NCBI GenBank assembly: GCA_002197995.1
Contig: NGZR01000008.1
Location: forward strand, 1,343,153-1,407,152
Reading direction: 5' to 3'
DNA from: Gaeumannomyces sp. JS-464
Lineage: Eukaryota; Ascomycota; Sordariomycetes; Magnaporthales; Magnaporthaceae
Length of the DNA: 64,000 nucleotides
Below, in pieces: positions 9,884-19,642 of this stretch (position 1 is the first letter of the stretch; the number at the start of each line of letters is the position of its first letter). The notes under the pieces are model-generated. The model was given only the letters and a program-made list of their open reading frames with translations. It did not search any database and had not been told where the DNA came from. A program made the translations under genes and the position numbers.

Positions 9884-10283
9884 TTGCTGCTTCTTGCTGG
9901 GCTGCGACGACTTGTCGCCGCTGCTACTATTGCTGCCGCCGTTGCTGGCGTTGGCGCTGCTGCTATTGCTAAAGGTCGACTGCTTATTGCCATACGGGGT
10001 TCTTTCCGAAGTGCCCCTCAGCCCCCTCCTGCTGCCTGGATGAGAGAAATCGAAAGCGGGTTAGTTTGCGGCCTGCGAGAAGGGGGGCGGGGGGGTTTAG
10101 GAATCCCGTAGATGGGAAGAGGGTCTACATACGGTAGTTACGCTGGGCAATGCGGTTCTGTATCCTCCGGCGCTCGGCCAGATCTGAGATCTTGGTCCAG
10201 TCCTCGTCCGGGTTGAAGGCGCTGCTGGTGTACTGCTTTGGGGCCGGCCGGGCCAGCGCGTAGGCGCCCTGGTGCTGGGACAT
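9044..10283 (-). pseudogene. bZIP-type regulator joined to a Zn2Cys6 finger; frame broken
   Basis: Exon 1 (10283-10133) starts at ATG and encodes 'DEDWTKISDLAERRRIQNR' followed by IAQRNYR, the basic region of a fungal bZIP family (nuclear DNA binding). An intron (10132-10036, GTATGT...CTAAC...CAG) leads to exon 2 with a Ser/Asn stretch, a long polyGln and a Pro/Tyr-rich tail ('MTHFSDS', 'YGYMPGMD') typical of that family. With this intron the frame is open for 339 codons to a stop at 9167. In the +1 frame the last part of exon 2 reads 'PPTRKRIAVA', an exact-phase GTACGT donor follows (intron 9227-9149 with a CTAAT branch), and the next exon gives a CX2CX6CX8CX2CX7C Zn2Cys6 cluster (9148-9044). 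So a bZIP N-terminal region and a Zn2Cys6 N-terminal region sit on one transcript path, out of frame by one base, probably through a slip in a C run near 9340. The basic region lacks the usual following zipper. It may be a decayed chimera or two abutting genes. Confidence 0.6.
9806..9895. repeat. CAG/CTG trinucleotide tract (polyGln)
   Basis: An almost uninterrupted tract of about 30 TGY/CTG units on the plus strand encodes polyGln on the minus strand within exon 2 of the regulator locus. Plus-strand Leu/Ala/Val frames here are artefacts. Length variation is expected between strains. Confidence 0.85.
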
Positions 10284-11808
10284 GGCAAAGGATGGCGCTG
10301 GTAGCCTTGAAGCTATCGTCGGATCCTAGCTCTGCTTTATGTGCTGTAAGGTAGGGCTCGTTGTAGGTGCTGGGAGGGGGTCAGATAAGTAAATGTTGTG
10401 GTTATTTAAAGGAGTCGAAGTTATATATATCTTGTTGCTCTTTGCTTGTTTTAGCTTGAAATTCGTGGTGGCGGCATGTTAATAGCGGCGGGGGAAAGGC
10501 TTATTAAATATGCAGACACCATCTCGCTCGAAAAGCGTATAAAAGTAGTCGACGGCCTGCTACGCGCGTATTTGGGAAGTTTAAAGCCGACGCACCCCTC
10601 GTGCTGCGTTTCTCCCGCACCTCCTAACCAGGGCAAAACCCTCCCCTCCTTGCTCGTACCGCAGGAACATACGGAATACGGTATTACGGGGACGGAACGG
10701 CGTGGTGGGTGGAGCTCCAGGGAATACTAGGCAGTCAGGAGACTCGGTTAACATAACCTCGTCGACGCGTGGGCATGGGTCCCTCAAGCTGATACATTTT
10801 CCCTGCCACCATTGCGCAAGCCCTTTCCCGCCAGGGTGGGCGACTGACTGACGATGGGAAGGGTGTGCGGCCTCCTGCAGGCTATGCCGCAATTACAGGC
10901 GACTGTTACTCGCAAAGGTAAAGCGCCCCTCTCACTGGCCTGGTTTAAAACCCGGTGTATCACCCCCCAGCCTTGACAACAGCCTCATGTAATGTAACAT
11001 TGGAGCCTGCATTCGTATAGAATTGTTAAAAAAGATGGATCCTTTTAGCGTTAAGGGCATAATAATCTGCCTTGCCATCACTCAGATAGTCTCGTTGATA
11101 GGCTGGGCTGCAGATGTGTTGTCATATCCCTTAGGAATAGCGCAGCTCTATTGAGCGAATTTGACATGCCACGCCACCTCCTAGGCTCCCCCGTGCCCTT
11201 TCCTTAATTTTCTTTTGGTATTTCCGAAAACTAAGCGGCCTGGCGGGGTCACGACCCGGACGACACTTGGTATCCCGCCGCGAACTTCAAGAACTCCCCG
11301 GTAGCCCTAGATGACTTTCACAAGTTATATTTGTTGAAATAGGTTGAGCCATAGTTCAAGATCCTTGCATTGCTTGTCTGTACCTCTGTGTGAGGTGGGA
11401 GAAGGGCTGGTCTTATATACATGAGAGACAGCCTGGTGTGGCTCGTGCTCCAGCCACTGGCAGGGCCATGTGACATTTGTCATCTCAACAGGACAAGTCC
11501 CTCTCGCTGCAGCTGGTCCTTCCAGACACCTACCCCCAGTTTGTCAAGACCTGTCACAAGCTCTCTGGCTGAGCCTACGGCTCCCACAGTCACCACAACT
11601 TTGGCAATTCACCTCAATTGCATTGGAGGGGATGCGATGGATATTGGGACGGTGGCATCGATCAATTCTATCTTCTCGAACAAGAAGGCTTTGGAGGAGG
11701 CTGAACGCGAGCACAATTCTTGAAATGCCTTCCCTTTTTCCATTTTCCTTGGAGGATTCAATCAGCTTTCTTCAACATCAGGCATCAGGTCGACTGCCTT
11801 CCTTTGAC

Positions 11809-11840
<32 letters not shown>

Positions 11841-12095
11841 TTATAGCACGGCACCACTCGTGGTGATAGAGTTGATAGCTGATTGGCTGGAGATTAGACA
11901 AGGAAGGACGACAGGATAAAGTGCGGCCTTCGGCCACGCTCTTTCCTTCAACCTTCTTCTCCTCTCCAGCTTAAAATTCACACACATTCTGCACAGCCAA
12001 GGGCTCAAATGCCACGTTGTGACATTTCGATTACATTTCCTACTTGGGCCACAAATCGAAACCATTCACACTTGTTCGCACAATGAAGTTTACCA
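10284..12095. other. Intergenic; no confident gene
   Basis: Upstream region of the regulator. An 84-codon plus frame (10476-10730) has no recognised domain. A plus frame at 11421-11723 ends with an 'AMDIGT' motif slightly reminiscent of retrotransposon Gag linkers, but it lacks a zinc knuckle. A homopolymer of about 25 G lies at 11810-11834. The 10725-10850 part is a dispersed repeat listed separately. Confidence 0.35.
10725..10850 (+). repeat. Dispersed repeat F, copy 1
   Basis: Shares TACTAGG-AG-AGGAGACT, GGTCCCTCA and the end block GCGCAAGCC-TTTCCCGCC with 25905-25985 and 26228-26285. In the 26-kb copy the two halves are separated by about 240 bp of extra DNA. The nature of the element is not recognised. 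Confidence 0.5.
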
Positions 12096-13097
12096 CTAAA
12101 GACATCGCCGTTTAGACTGGGACGAGGCCCCTGGCATGCGTTGCCGCTTGGAATATACACGAACCGTGGGCTCCTCGATCCGAATACTTCTTAAACCTGC
12201 CTCGCGAGGCGGAAGCTCTTTAGGGGCGTAGATGTCGTAATTATCAAGTGACCAATTAGCCCTACCCGTTATCTCCGGGCCTAGTGACATCCCCAGACGT
12301 TCCTTCAGTCCATACAGCGGCCATACGGGAACCCTGATAAACGACACGCGCATTGGCGAAGTGCCTTCAGGATGGCGAAAAGACCGGCTGGGGTGATTGA
12401 AGGAATCGAGTAGGATTTTGTCGACCGAAGCAATGTAAACAATGAAAGCTTTGGCGTCTGGGTCATAAGTTACAAGTCGCGCTGGGGTGGTAAGCTCGCG
12501 CTTGATTTTAAAGCGCGCTTGCGCCATAGCGATAAATACGAGGAACGCGTCACGATCCCGATCGCTAGGAACAAAAGCCCGGGCTTTCAATGATCGCAAG
12601 CAAGATTCGCGGGCGTGAGATAGCCTGTCGCGGTTTATATAGGCGAGCAGGGGTATGTCGCATGGAGGTTGCGGGAGGTTCCAGACGATGGGAAGCTTGG
12701 CGCGTGTGTCGTAGTGTTTGCTGTTGAAAGACAGTTTGAAATGCACCGATGTGCGAGACGTGTAAGGCATTCCGGGAAAAAACTGAGAAATAAGGTCCTT
12801 AAGGACGGAAGTGTTGGTAGGGTCCGCAACAAATGCGTTCAGTTCGCCACATAGCTTTCGAGCTGTGGGCGACGGGTCCGGCGAGGAAGAGTTTGCGTCA
12901 ACCCCGGGTAACGAGGACGACATGGACGGCAGCTCGGTGAATTCAACGCCCAATTCTTTGGTGTGCGAATCTGTCCAGAATAAAGGCCGGCAGAAAAGAT
13001 GGGGTTTGGTGCGTATGATGTGAAGAAGAGAGTCCGAAGCGGGGTTGATAGAGGCTGAATTGTCACAAACAGACGCCTGGGGTTTGGATGATGGCAT
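12096..13097 (-). CDS. Conserved-looking hypothetical protein, 333 aa
   Basis: This is an uninterrupted frame from ATG 13097. The N-terminal ~75 residues are Ser/Pro-rich and of low complexity; the middle (about 75-300) looks globular, with alternating hydrophobic and basic segments, and the C-terminus is strongly basic ('SKRQRMPG', 'SKRRCL'), consistent with a nuclear localisation signal. There is no signal peptide or transmembrane segment. I recognise no family. The absence of stops over 1 kb in a neighbourhood full of broken frames argues that it is, or was until recently, a real gene. It is flanked by TE debris on both sides. Confidence 0.55.
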   Translation of the reverse strand: MPSSKPQASVCDNSASINPASDSLLHIIRTKPHLFCRPLFWTDSHTKELGVEFTELPSMSSSLPGVDANSSSPDPSPTARKLCGELNAFVADPTNTSVLKDLISQFFPGMPYTSRTSVHFKLSFNSKHYDTRAKLPIVWNLPQPPCDIPLLAYINRDRLSHARESCLRSLKARAFVPSDRDRDAFLVFIAMAQARFKIKRELTTPARLVTYDPDAKAFIVYIASVDKILLDSFNHPSRSFRHPEGTSPMRVSFIRVPVWPLYGLKERLGMSLGPEITGRANWSLDNYDIYAPKELPPREAGLRSIRIEEPTVRVYSKRQRMPGASSQSKRRCL

Positions 13098-14495
13098 TTT
13101 AAAATGTGCTGCTAAGGAAAGTGCTAACCTTCACGCAAGTCGAGAGCTTTAAAGGCAGGGACGAGGAGGAGGAGAACGTGCCGGCTGCGTGTCGTTTAAA
13201 AGCGGGTGGCGGCACACCAACAACAAGGGGAGAAAAAAACCACCAGGGCGTCGCAGCAGCTTAGGCAGCAGTGGTGTTAGTGGCTGGCGCGTGCGTCCGC
13301 CATGCACGAGATGTGCAATGTACCTTTTGGAAATTGCTCTCCCGATTGCTCTCCCAGGTGGGGTGGGCCTGCCGAAAGATTCCACAACCCGCCTCCTTCC
13401 AAACCCGCATCCTTCCAAGCCCGCCTCCTTCCAAACCCGCTATCTTCTATTCAGGCTCCCTTGCCCCAACCCCCGGGATTGCCGATGGTCCCAAACCCAT
13501 TCCCCATTTTCGATCCACCTCCTCGGCCTCCAACCTTTTTCTCGCGTTAAGCCAAACCTAGTAACGCGGCTCGATCACGTCTCCTATTTCGGCCGACCCC
13601 AAGCTTCCTATAAGGCCGAGGTGCACGCACGTTGACACCCTGGCGAAAGAGAAGAATACACGGCAACACTCTTCGCCGTCGGAAGCAGATAACCAACCGC
13701 CAGACCAGAAGCCAGGCCAGAAGCCAGACCAGAATCCAAACAACCATGAGCTAAATGACCAGGAAAAAGTCGTAAGGCTAAAGGCCATTTGATGAGCTGT
13801 GATCCAGACCCGCTTTTAATCTTGGCAGGCCGCCAGCTTGAGGGTGGATGTGCCTGGAACCAATCCCCGCGAGCTGCCCCAAGCCGATTGGCTTCGGGAA
13901 CCATATGCAGATGCTGAAACGCGGTTACCATTAACATCTACGCTCAATGGGAGTTGCCAGATTGTGCACAGCACAACATGGCAGTCATCGCTTGCAGCGG
14001 AACCGTCTCGGAACGACTGGATGACTGTTCATGCTTTTTGTGGCTGGTTTCCCAGGTCGCTCTTAATCCCTGCTTTAGTACTTGGCACTTCTCTTGGCGG
14101 CCCCGCAGGGTGTACTGTGATCACGTACGAAAGTCAACACCCACCCCCAGGTACCCGACAAGGCCCCCATGTAGATGCCTTACCAAATATGGCCAGACTG
14201 ACGAGGGCTTTGGTCCCCTGCTTGAAAAGGCACCGACACAATTCTCCCAACTAATTAATTCCGTCCAGTTTCCACAGTGGAGTGTTCAAGGTCCCCCATA
14301 CTAGTGCGGAGCTGGAGGTACTGTAGGTGATTATTTAAGTATGACATTTGGTAAGTAATCCTTACGGTAACCTTCAGCCCTGTGCCTTTCTGGCTTCATA
14401 GGGTGTAAGAAATCCCTGTTATACGCCTTGGGTGTGTTTTTAACTAGTGGCCAAGACTTTTATTTTATATGTAAAAACAGTGAGTTTTTACCCGT
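13098..14495. other. No confident gene; short tandem repeats
   Basis: Contains imperfect tandem copies of a ~15-bp CGCCTCCTTCCAAACC unit (about 13387-13440) and of an ~11-bp CAGACCAGAAG-like unit (about 13700-13740). The open frames follow these repeats or are short. Nothing recognisable. Confidence 0.4.
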
Positions 14496-14909
14496 TTGTA
14501 TGGGGAAATGGATGGCGAACAGGGGGGGTGGCGAACAGGGGGTCACCAGACTTATGACGAAACCGACCAAGGACCTCAGAATCCTCGTCCGAGTCTGGAA
14601 GAACATCATGAATGGGCAAAGAACCTCAACAACTACGCCCTTTGCGAAGCGACCTGTAAGGCACCGGACCTAACACTTAACGACATCTCGGACATCCACC
14701 ACATAGCAACGGGATTTGCCGTCCGCCCACGAAGCGAGGCGATACAGAAGATCCTAGCCAAGGAACAGGAACTCGGCCGCTGCCTCAGAGCCACCAAAAT
14801 CGAACTACCTACGAAATGGTTCGATTATGTTGCCCCGAACTGCCCCGCCAAACTTACCAACGTTCTAGGCGAACCGACAGGTATCGCCACGGTCATCTAC
14901 GTACGATAA
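14496..14909 (+). pseudogene. LINE ORF1 (Tad-like Gag) fragment
   Basis: The 137-codon frame ends in a segment with 'KEQELGR' and 'PTKWFDYVAPNCPAKL'. In Tad/CgT1-type LINE ORF1 proteins the same order occurs (coiled KEQEL, then P.W..YVVP.CP). A similar segment is present in the LINE at 53.9-54.2 kb. No zinc knuckles or ORF2 follow, so it is a 5'-derived fragment. Confidence 0.5.
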
Positions 14910-15540
14910 AATGGTCGCACAAGCCGGCCTCCGACCCACTAGCGTTCGCCGATCAAAGCACGAGAGCGACGACGCACCGAGCACCCCGCGTTGTGGAACC
15001 TGAAGGCTTTATTTGGCATAAAAACTGCATTACAATTGCTGTATTAGCTACGTTTCCTCCTCGCTGTTTTTCTCATGGCTGTGTGCGTTTGCCTACGCAC
15101 GCTTCGCATTGATTTCGCGATCTACTTTAACGCTTAGGGCTTTGCCACTGTCAAGTCCCGTAGGGCCGAAGGGCAAAAAGTGGGACGAATACAAAGCCGG
15201 AATTGGCGCTCAACATTGTAGCGCCGCTGCACAATGGGCCGAATTCCAAAGCTTTCTAGAAACAACGATCAGTTATTAGCAGGATCTATTTTTGGTCCCC
15301 CTGTGGCTTGACCCCACATCGATTTGTACCTAGTAAGCAACGCTGACAATGCTAATAGTTACAGGCTTAGGACATTTTGCGTCTGAGGCCAATTTTAGTG
15401 AAATACTTTCCTATGGGCTATTTACGAAAACTATAAGTACTCCCCTATGTACCTAAGGAATTAAAGTCAAAATGAATTTCTAAGAGTATATCGAGTTGTG
15501 TTTGATAAATTTTGAATCACTCCCACTTTATCTATACACC
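14910..15540. other. Intergenic, no feature seen
   Basis: GC content falls towards the F-box gene; no open frame of note and no repeat that I recognise. It includes the presumed promoter of the F-box gene. Confidence 0.4.
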
Positions 15541-16325
15541 ATGAGCACCTTTCCAGACGATATTTGGCATACAATTTCAAAGTACCTTAAACCTAAGGAA
15601 CTCTTCAATTTTCTCCTTACGAATCATCACGCTAAGGATACGGTTAGCCCATCTGACATCGCATATATGAAGCTCTGGGGCCCTATTCTTAAAGAGTTTG
15701 ATAAAATCTTTAAGAATTATGACTGGGTTGAAAGTGTGGAGTCTCGTGGTTTGACTCCTATACTTATTTATTGCGATGAGGAAAAGTCTTATATTGACTT
15801 ATGTCTCGGCTTAAAAGAGAAACCCTGGGTTCAAGAGGCTGATGGGCAACGTACTAAAACTCTTGGTTTCGGCATCCACGACGTATTCGAGTCCGCAGAA
15901 GAGAGAAGACGGGCTAAACAGACTATCTTTGATGAAGTCTTTAAGAGTCTTCGTTGTCAACAAACCGCAGAGACAACTGACCAAATCAAGGACCAAATCA
16001 AGTTTCCAAATTTCACCCTTAGTCTCCGCGGCGTTCTGAGCTGTCCTGCGGCTATTCCTACATGGCACTTTGGGTGGGCTTCAAAAAGAGGTGCGGTGGT
16101 CCAAGGGATATTGACATAGTGATATATGGCCGGGGCATTTATAAAGTTAAGGGATCATTTCATAGTAGCCTCCTACGACTCCCAGTGGCCGGCTTCGAGC
16201 CTATTAACTATGTTGCTATAGCCAACGACATAGCAAAATGGGGCTGTCCTGTAGACAATTATAACTGTAGCCTCCCTGTAGGACCAGTGAAGAAAAGGGG
16301 AGTAGGCATGGGTTGGTCGCATTAA
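15541..16325 (+). pseudogene. F-box family protein with a late frameshift
   Basis: ATG 15541 opens with an F-box ('FPDDIWHTISKYLKPKELFN'), followed by a leucine/charged region and 'LKEFDKIFKNYDWV'. F-box proteins connect substrates to SCF ubiquitin ligases through Skp1. The first frame closes at 16119, but from about 16050 the sensible continuation ('GFKKRCGG', 'IDIVIYGRGIYKVKG') lies in the +2 frame and runs to 16325. This implies a small indel near 16050. The upstream ATG at 15496 is possible, but 15541 places the F-box at the start as is usual. Without correction the protein is about 193 residues. The two-frame reading is visible; the family assignment rests on the F-box pattern. Confidence 0.6.
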
Positions 16326-16689
16326 CAGGAGAAGCATTGGTATTGGAGGAGATGGAGAAAGGCGAAATCCAAAATAGCGCTAAGTCACTTGTTTTCTTCG
16401 TCGATATCCACGTCGATATTGCTGCTGCAAAATCCACACAAAGACGCCCCAGCTTCGATAAGCTCTTGGCCGTCGTATGCGCCGCGCTGGCCCCCGCTTT
16501 TGCCGTCGTTGTTGCCGAGCTGGACGGCCAGCCCTAGTGGATTCCTAACCGCAGCAGGTCCGCAAACAAATATACAAGCTCGTGGAAGGGCGGGCCGAAA
16601 CGGGCGGCATCGAGCCGCGCGTCTGCTCGTAAGCAGCAGGAAAATCGGTTGCGGTCTGTAGCGGCGGGAGCACCCCGAGCCCGGCAAGG

Positions 16690-17773
16690 CTGGCCAGTTA
16701 GTCGCGCAGCGTGGTTTTGTAAGTGATTGTCACACGAAAGCGCCCAAGGATCCTTAGGAATAGCCTCACAAGGGCCCCGGAGGCCCAAACGCCCGCAAAA
16801 GGTAAACGCCGGAGCAGTGGAGCCAGTCATTCAAATGGGGCTACCAATCGGGCCAACGGCGGGGACGTAAGTGGACGGACCGTTCGCACGGGCCACAAGG
16901 ATCTGGCTATTTAATCCCGGCGACCTTCATAAATCCCCTCAGCAAATTCTGGCTCCTTTAAGCATCTCTTAAGGCCATGAAAGATTATCAGCTTTCATAA
17001 TAAAAATCAATTCTCCAAGCCTGCATTGCACCCTTGTGACAGTGATATCGATTTGCAGGCATTTGGGGTTTTTGTTGATAAAGTAAACCGCTTTTTTATA
17101 AGCCCACGCGGCGGCCGAAAAAGGAGAGAATCGCTGATTCCTGTGTGAGGAAATCGGGGGTAGTTGAAAGCGGTAAATTCCACGCGAGGCTCGTGTAGGG
17201 CAAGGAAAAAGGCCGCCGTCGAAGGGTACCCGTTAACCTCCTCTTTCCGGTATAGGTGGCGCCAACGATAAAGCGTTAGGGCCGGCCAAAGCCGCTGGGG
17301 GTACTGCGCACGCATCGGATCGGAAATCGCCCGGGTCCGGATCGTAGGGTCGTCAAACAGGGATTTAAAAAGGTCGCCCTCTTCTGCAGAATATGTTGGG
17401 CGCGGAGGGGTTTATCGGGGTTGTTGGTAACCGGCCCGTGGCCCGTATGCGCGGAATCTAGCATCCGAAGGCTCCAGCGACCTCCGTTGGCGACGCGGCG
17501 TTGCAGGACGATCTCGTAGGTACAGTCGGTTAATTGGGAGGTTGTTGTTCGGCGACGGAGGCCCCGGCAGGGCCGGCGCCCGCACTTTCGTAACGTGCAG
17601 GCGAGGGTGACTTTATTGGTGCCCTGGGCGTCAGAATCGGTGCGTTTTAGCAGATAACTCAGGATCCCTGACGGTGCCAGGCGTGATTTTTCCCAACACG
17701 AGTTGGGCCCCTCTCTCGACGAGGCTGACGAGGCTGACGAGGCTGACGAGGGCAGGGGGGTTGTTCTCGGCAC
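16690..17773 (-). pseudogene. MULE transposase relic (N-terminal half)
   Basis: Minus-strand frames match the first half of the MULE transposases at 27, 41 and 48 kb: a Ser/Asp-rich start, 'LTDCTYEIVLQRR' (compare ISDCTYGFI), 'YRWRHLYRKE', and 'CLQIDIT', the start of the catalytic D motif. A solo LTR (16728-17041) is inserted inside that motif, and 'YKT' continues on the far side. Stops and frameshifts abound. It joins a 3'-end MULE fragment in opposite orientation near 17690. Confidence 0.65.
16728..17041 (+). mobile_element. Solo LTR, family C (314 bp), TSD GTGAT
   Basis: Runs TGTCACACG...CCTTGTGACA with GTGAT at 16723-16727 and 17042-17046. Shares the AGCATCTCTTAAGGCC and AGATTCTGGCTCC-like blocks with copies at 22739, 57701, 57963 and 61190. 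Inserted in the MULE relic at the DIT/YKT catalytic segment. Confidence 0.93.
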
Positions 17774-18130
17774 CCCTATACACTCTATGCCGGCCAGGGG
17801 GCCTATTGCACCGCCTCCAGCGTCAGCGCCGGCTTAGAGGAGTTTTTTTTGATTTGCGAGCCCCTGAGCCCTACTGTAGCCCTAGATAGTCGGCCTCAAC
17901 GCGGTGCATTTTTTTCTCTTTGCTCTAAATATCGGTTCAACACCGGCTTTTTATTTATTTACTACTTTTTGCACTTGGCGATAGCTTCAAGTCTGTAACC
18001 TCTGTAAACTCCTTTGCTTCAGCGTTTGTGATTGGAAATTAAAGCCCATGTGCGTTTGGGTGCGTGCGCCATACAAATTATCACGTTGGCGATATCGGTG
18101 ACCCACTGGGTGCAAATAGCAGATTTAGGG
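17690..18130 (+). repeat. MULE 3' end fragment
   Basis: Matches the 3' end of the MULE elements (compare 29220-29690): GACGAGGCTGACGAGG repeats, the C-terminal coding tail ending near a TTTGATTTGCGAGCCCCTGAG block, the CGGCCTCAACGC block, GGTTCAACACCG and the subterminal GATATCGG. It lies head to head with the minus-strand MULE relic, so an inversion or deletion has joined pieces, probably through the shared GACGAGGCT repeats. Confidence 0.6.
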
Positions 18131-18303
18131 GTGTCGGCCGAAATAGCCTTTATTATTTAGTCCTATTTGCACGCATTAAACCCTCGTGCCCGGCTTTTTA
18201 CACGTGCCCAACCTCCTACACGTTAATGCAGCCACCGCATTTCGTGCACATATCACTTCCCCTGCCTAACCGTGTCCCTGGTAAATGCTGTTTGTTGCAA
18301 AGG

Positions 18304-18700
18304 TCAACACCTAGCGAAATATGGCAAACAAAAAACAAGTAGCGCAAAAAGCCTGGTTAATAAACATCCACTGTGAGGCTCGCAAAAGCAGGGGTGTATC
18401 CCGGAACTTGCCTTGGCGAGTGCAACCTGAGATGCACGTATATGTCGGTGCAGCTTGGTACAATATACAAGAAAATAGGGCCCCACCTAAATGCCGCTGC
18501 CACCTAAGCCCCGTTTGAATACGACTGCTAAATTGTGGACCCCTTGTTCGACTGCAAGGCGTGCATGAGCATTTTCCGGCTTTTAGACCCTGCCTACAAG
18601 GCATCCATGTAATGATGGGGCAGCTAAGGAAATGCCAAGTGAACAGGGTGGGAAAGCCAAGATTTGCTGTCGTGGTATACAATTTGTCCTCAAGGAGCGC
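18304..18700 (+). repeat. Dispersed repeat E, copy 1 (probable old coding element)
   Basis: About 400 bp similar, in inverted orientation, to 44540-45275 (there split by a solo LTR). Shared blocks include CCTTGGCGAGTGCAACCTGAGATGC, GGGCCCCAC and CTGCAAGGCG. In one frame both copies keep a Cys-containing segment ('DPLFDCKACMSIF' here), so the repeat may derive from a protein-coding transposon I do not recognise. Confidence 0.5.
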
Positions 18701-19642
18701 TAAAGGTCAACACCCAGGATTACAGGGGGCCACTTGCGGGTCGCCGACAGGCATAAAACTTGATGGAACCACGCCATTGTTTCGGTAGGTGTGCCATTCG
18801 GGATTTTGGGAATTCCTTTTTTTGTGCAAATACAACTAAGTCGGAACCTATACTTTGCGCCCCCCCCACTTTTTGGCCACCTCTTTTTCCACCAAAACTC
18901 ACACTTTTAAATCGGCAATAACAAATGCATATAAAATTGCACAAATACAAAATTAATATAAATCGAAAGTAAATTTTACGGAGCTTAAATATGGAACAAA
19001 TTTGTATTTTAAAAATCGGGCAAGGCTGAGAATCCGGGCTTAAAAATAAATGTCGAAAATACGTACTATTTTAAATAAAACTTACAGTAAAATATTCGTT
19101 CCAATTTACGTTTAATATTTTTTAAATATTTTATATAATGTACGGCTTTTAAAAAACTTTTAAAACTGGAAACAAAATTGTAATTGTATTTTTTTCCATT
19201 TAATAAAAACTTTTTTTCGGCTTTTAATAACAAATATTGGGGCGTGTTCGATACTATTCCGGTTTTTTGTTTTTTCCATACTATTTTTGAAAACCGCTTG
19301 AAAACCGGTTTGCGGATCCGGGCCAGGGGCCCCTGGATACCGCAAATAGCCTAATAAATATAGCTTTTAACCCGCTAGAAGTACCTTTTTGACCAGGCCA
19401 ACGAGTCGCCTGGATGGAGGCCCTGTAAGCCACGTGTTACCCTTGATCAAGGAGGGTCTAGGAGGGTCTGGGAGGGTCAAAGAGGGACAGGGCCGGCCGG
19501 CCGGCCTGCCGGTAGAAAAGAGGGAGGGGATCCGGGTCAAGTCCAGTAGGGCGCACCAAGTTAACTCGTTCATTTTAACCGCAATCTTTGCCCGTTCAGT
19601 ATACCAAATAGACCGTTCAACTCGCCTTTTTTCTCTCTATCC

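Noticed and set aside
9803..10111. Plus-strand poly-Leu/Ala/Val frames
   Set aside because: They are the antisense of the CAG tract that encodes polyGln in the minus-strand regulator locus.
10476..10730. 84-codon plus frame as a gene
   Set aside because: No domain, and it leads directly into dispersed repeat F.
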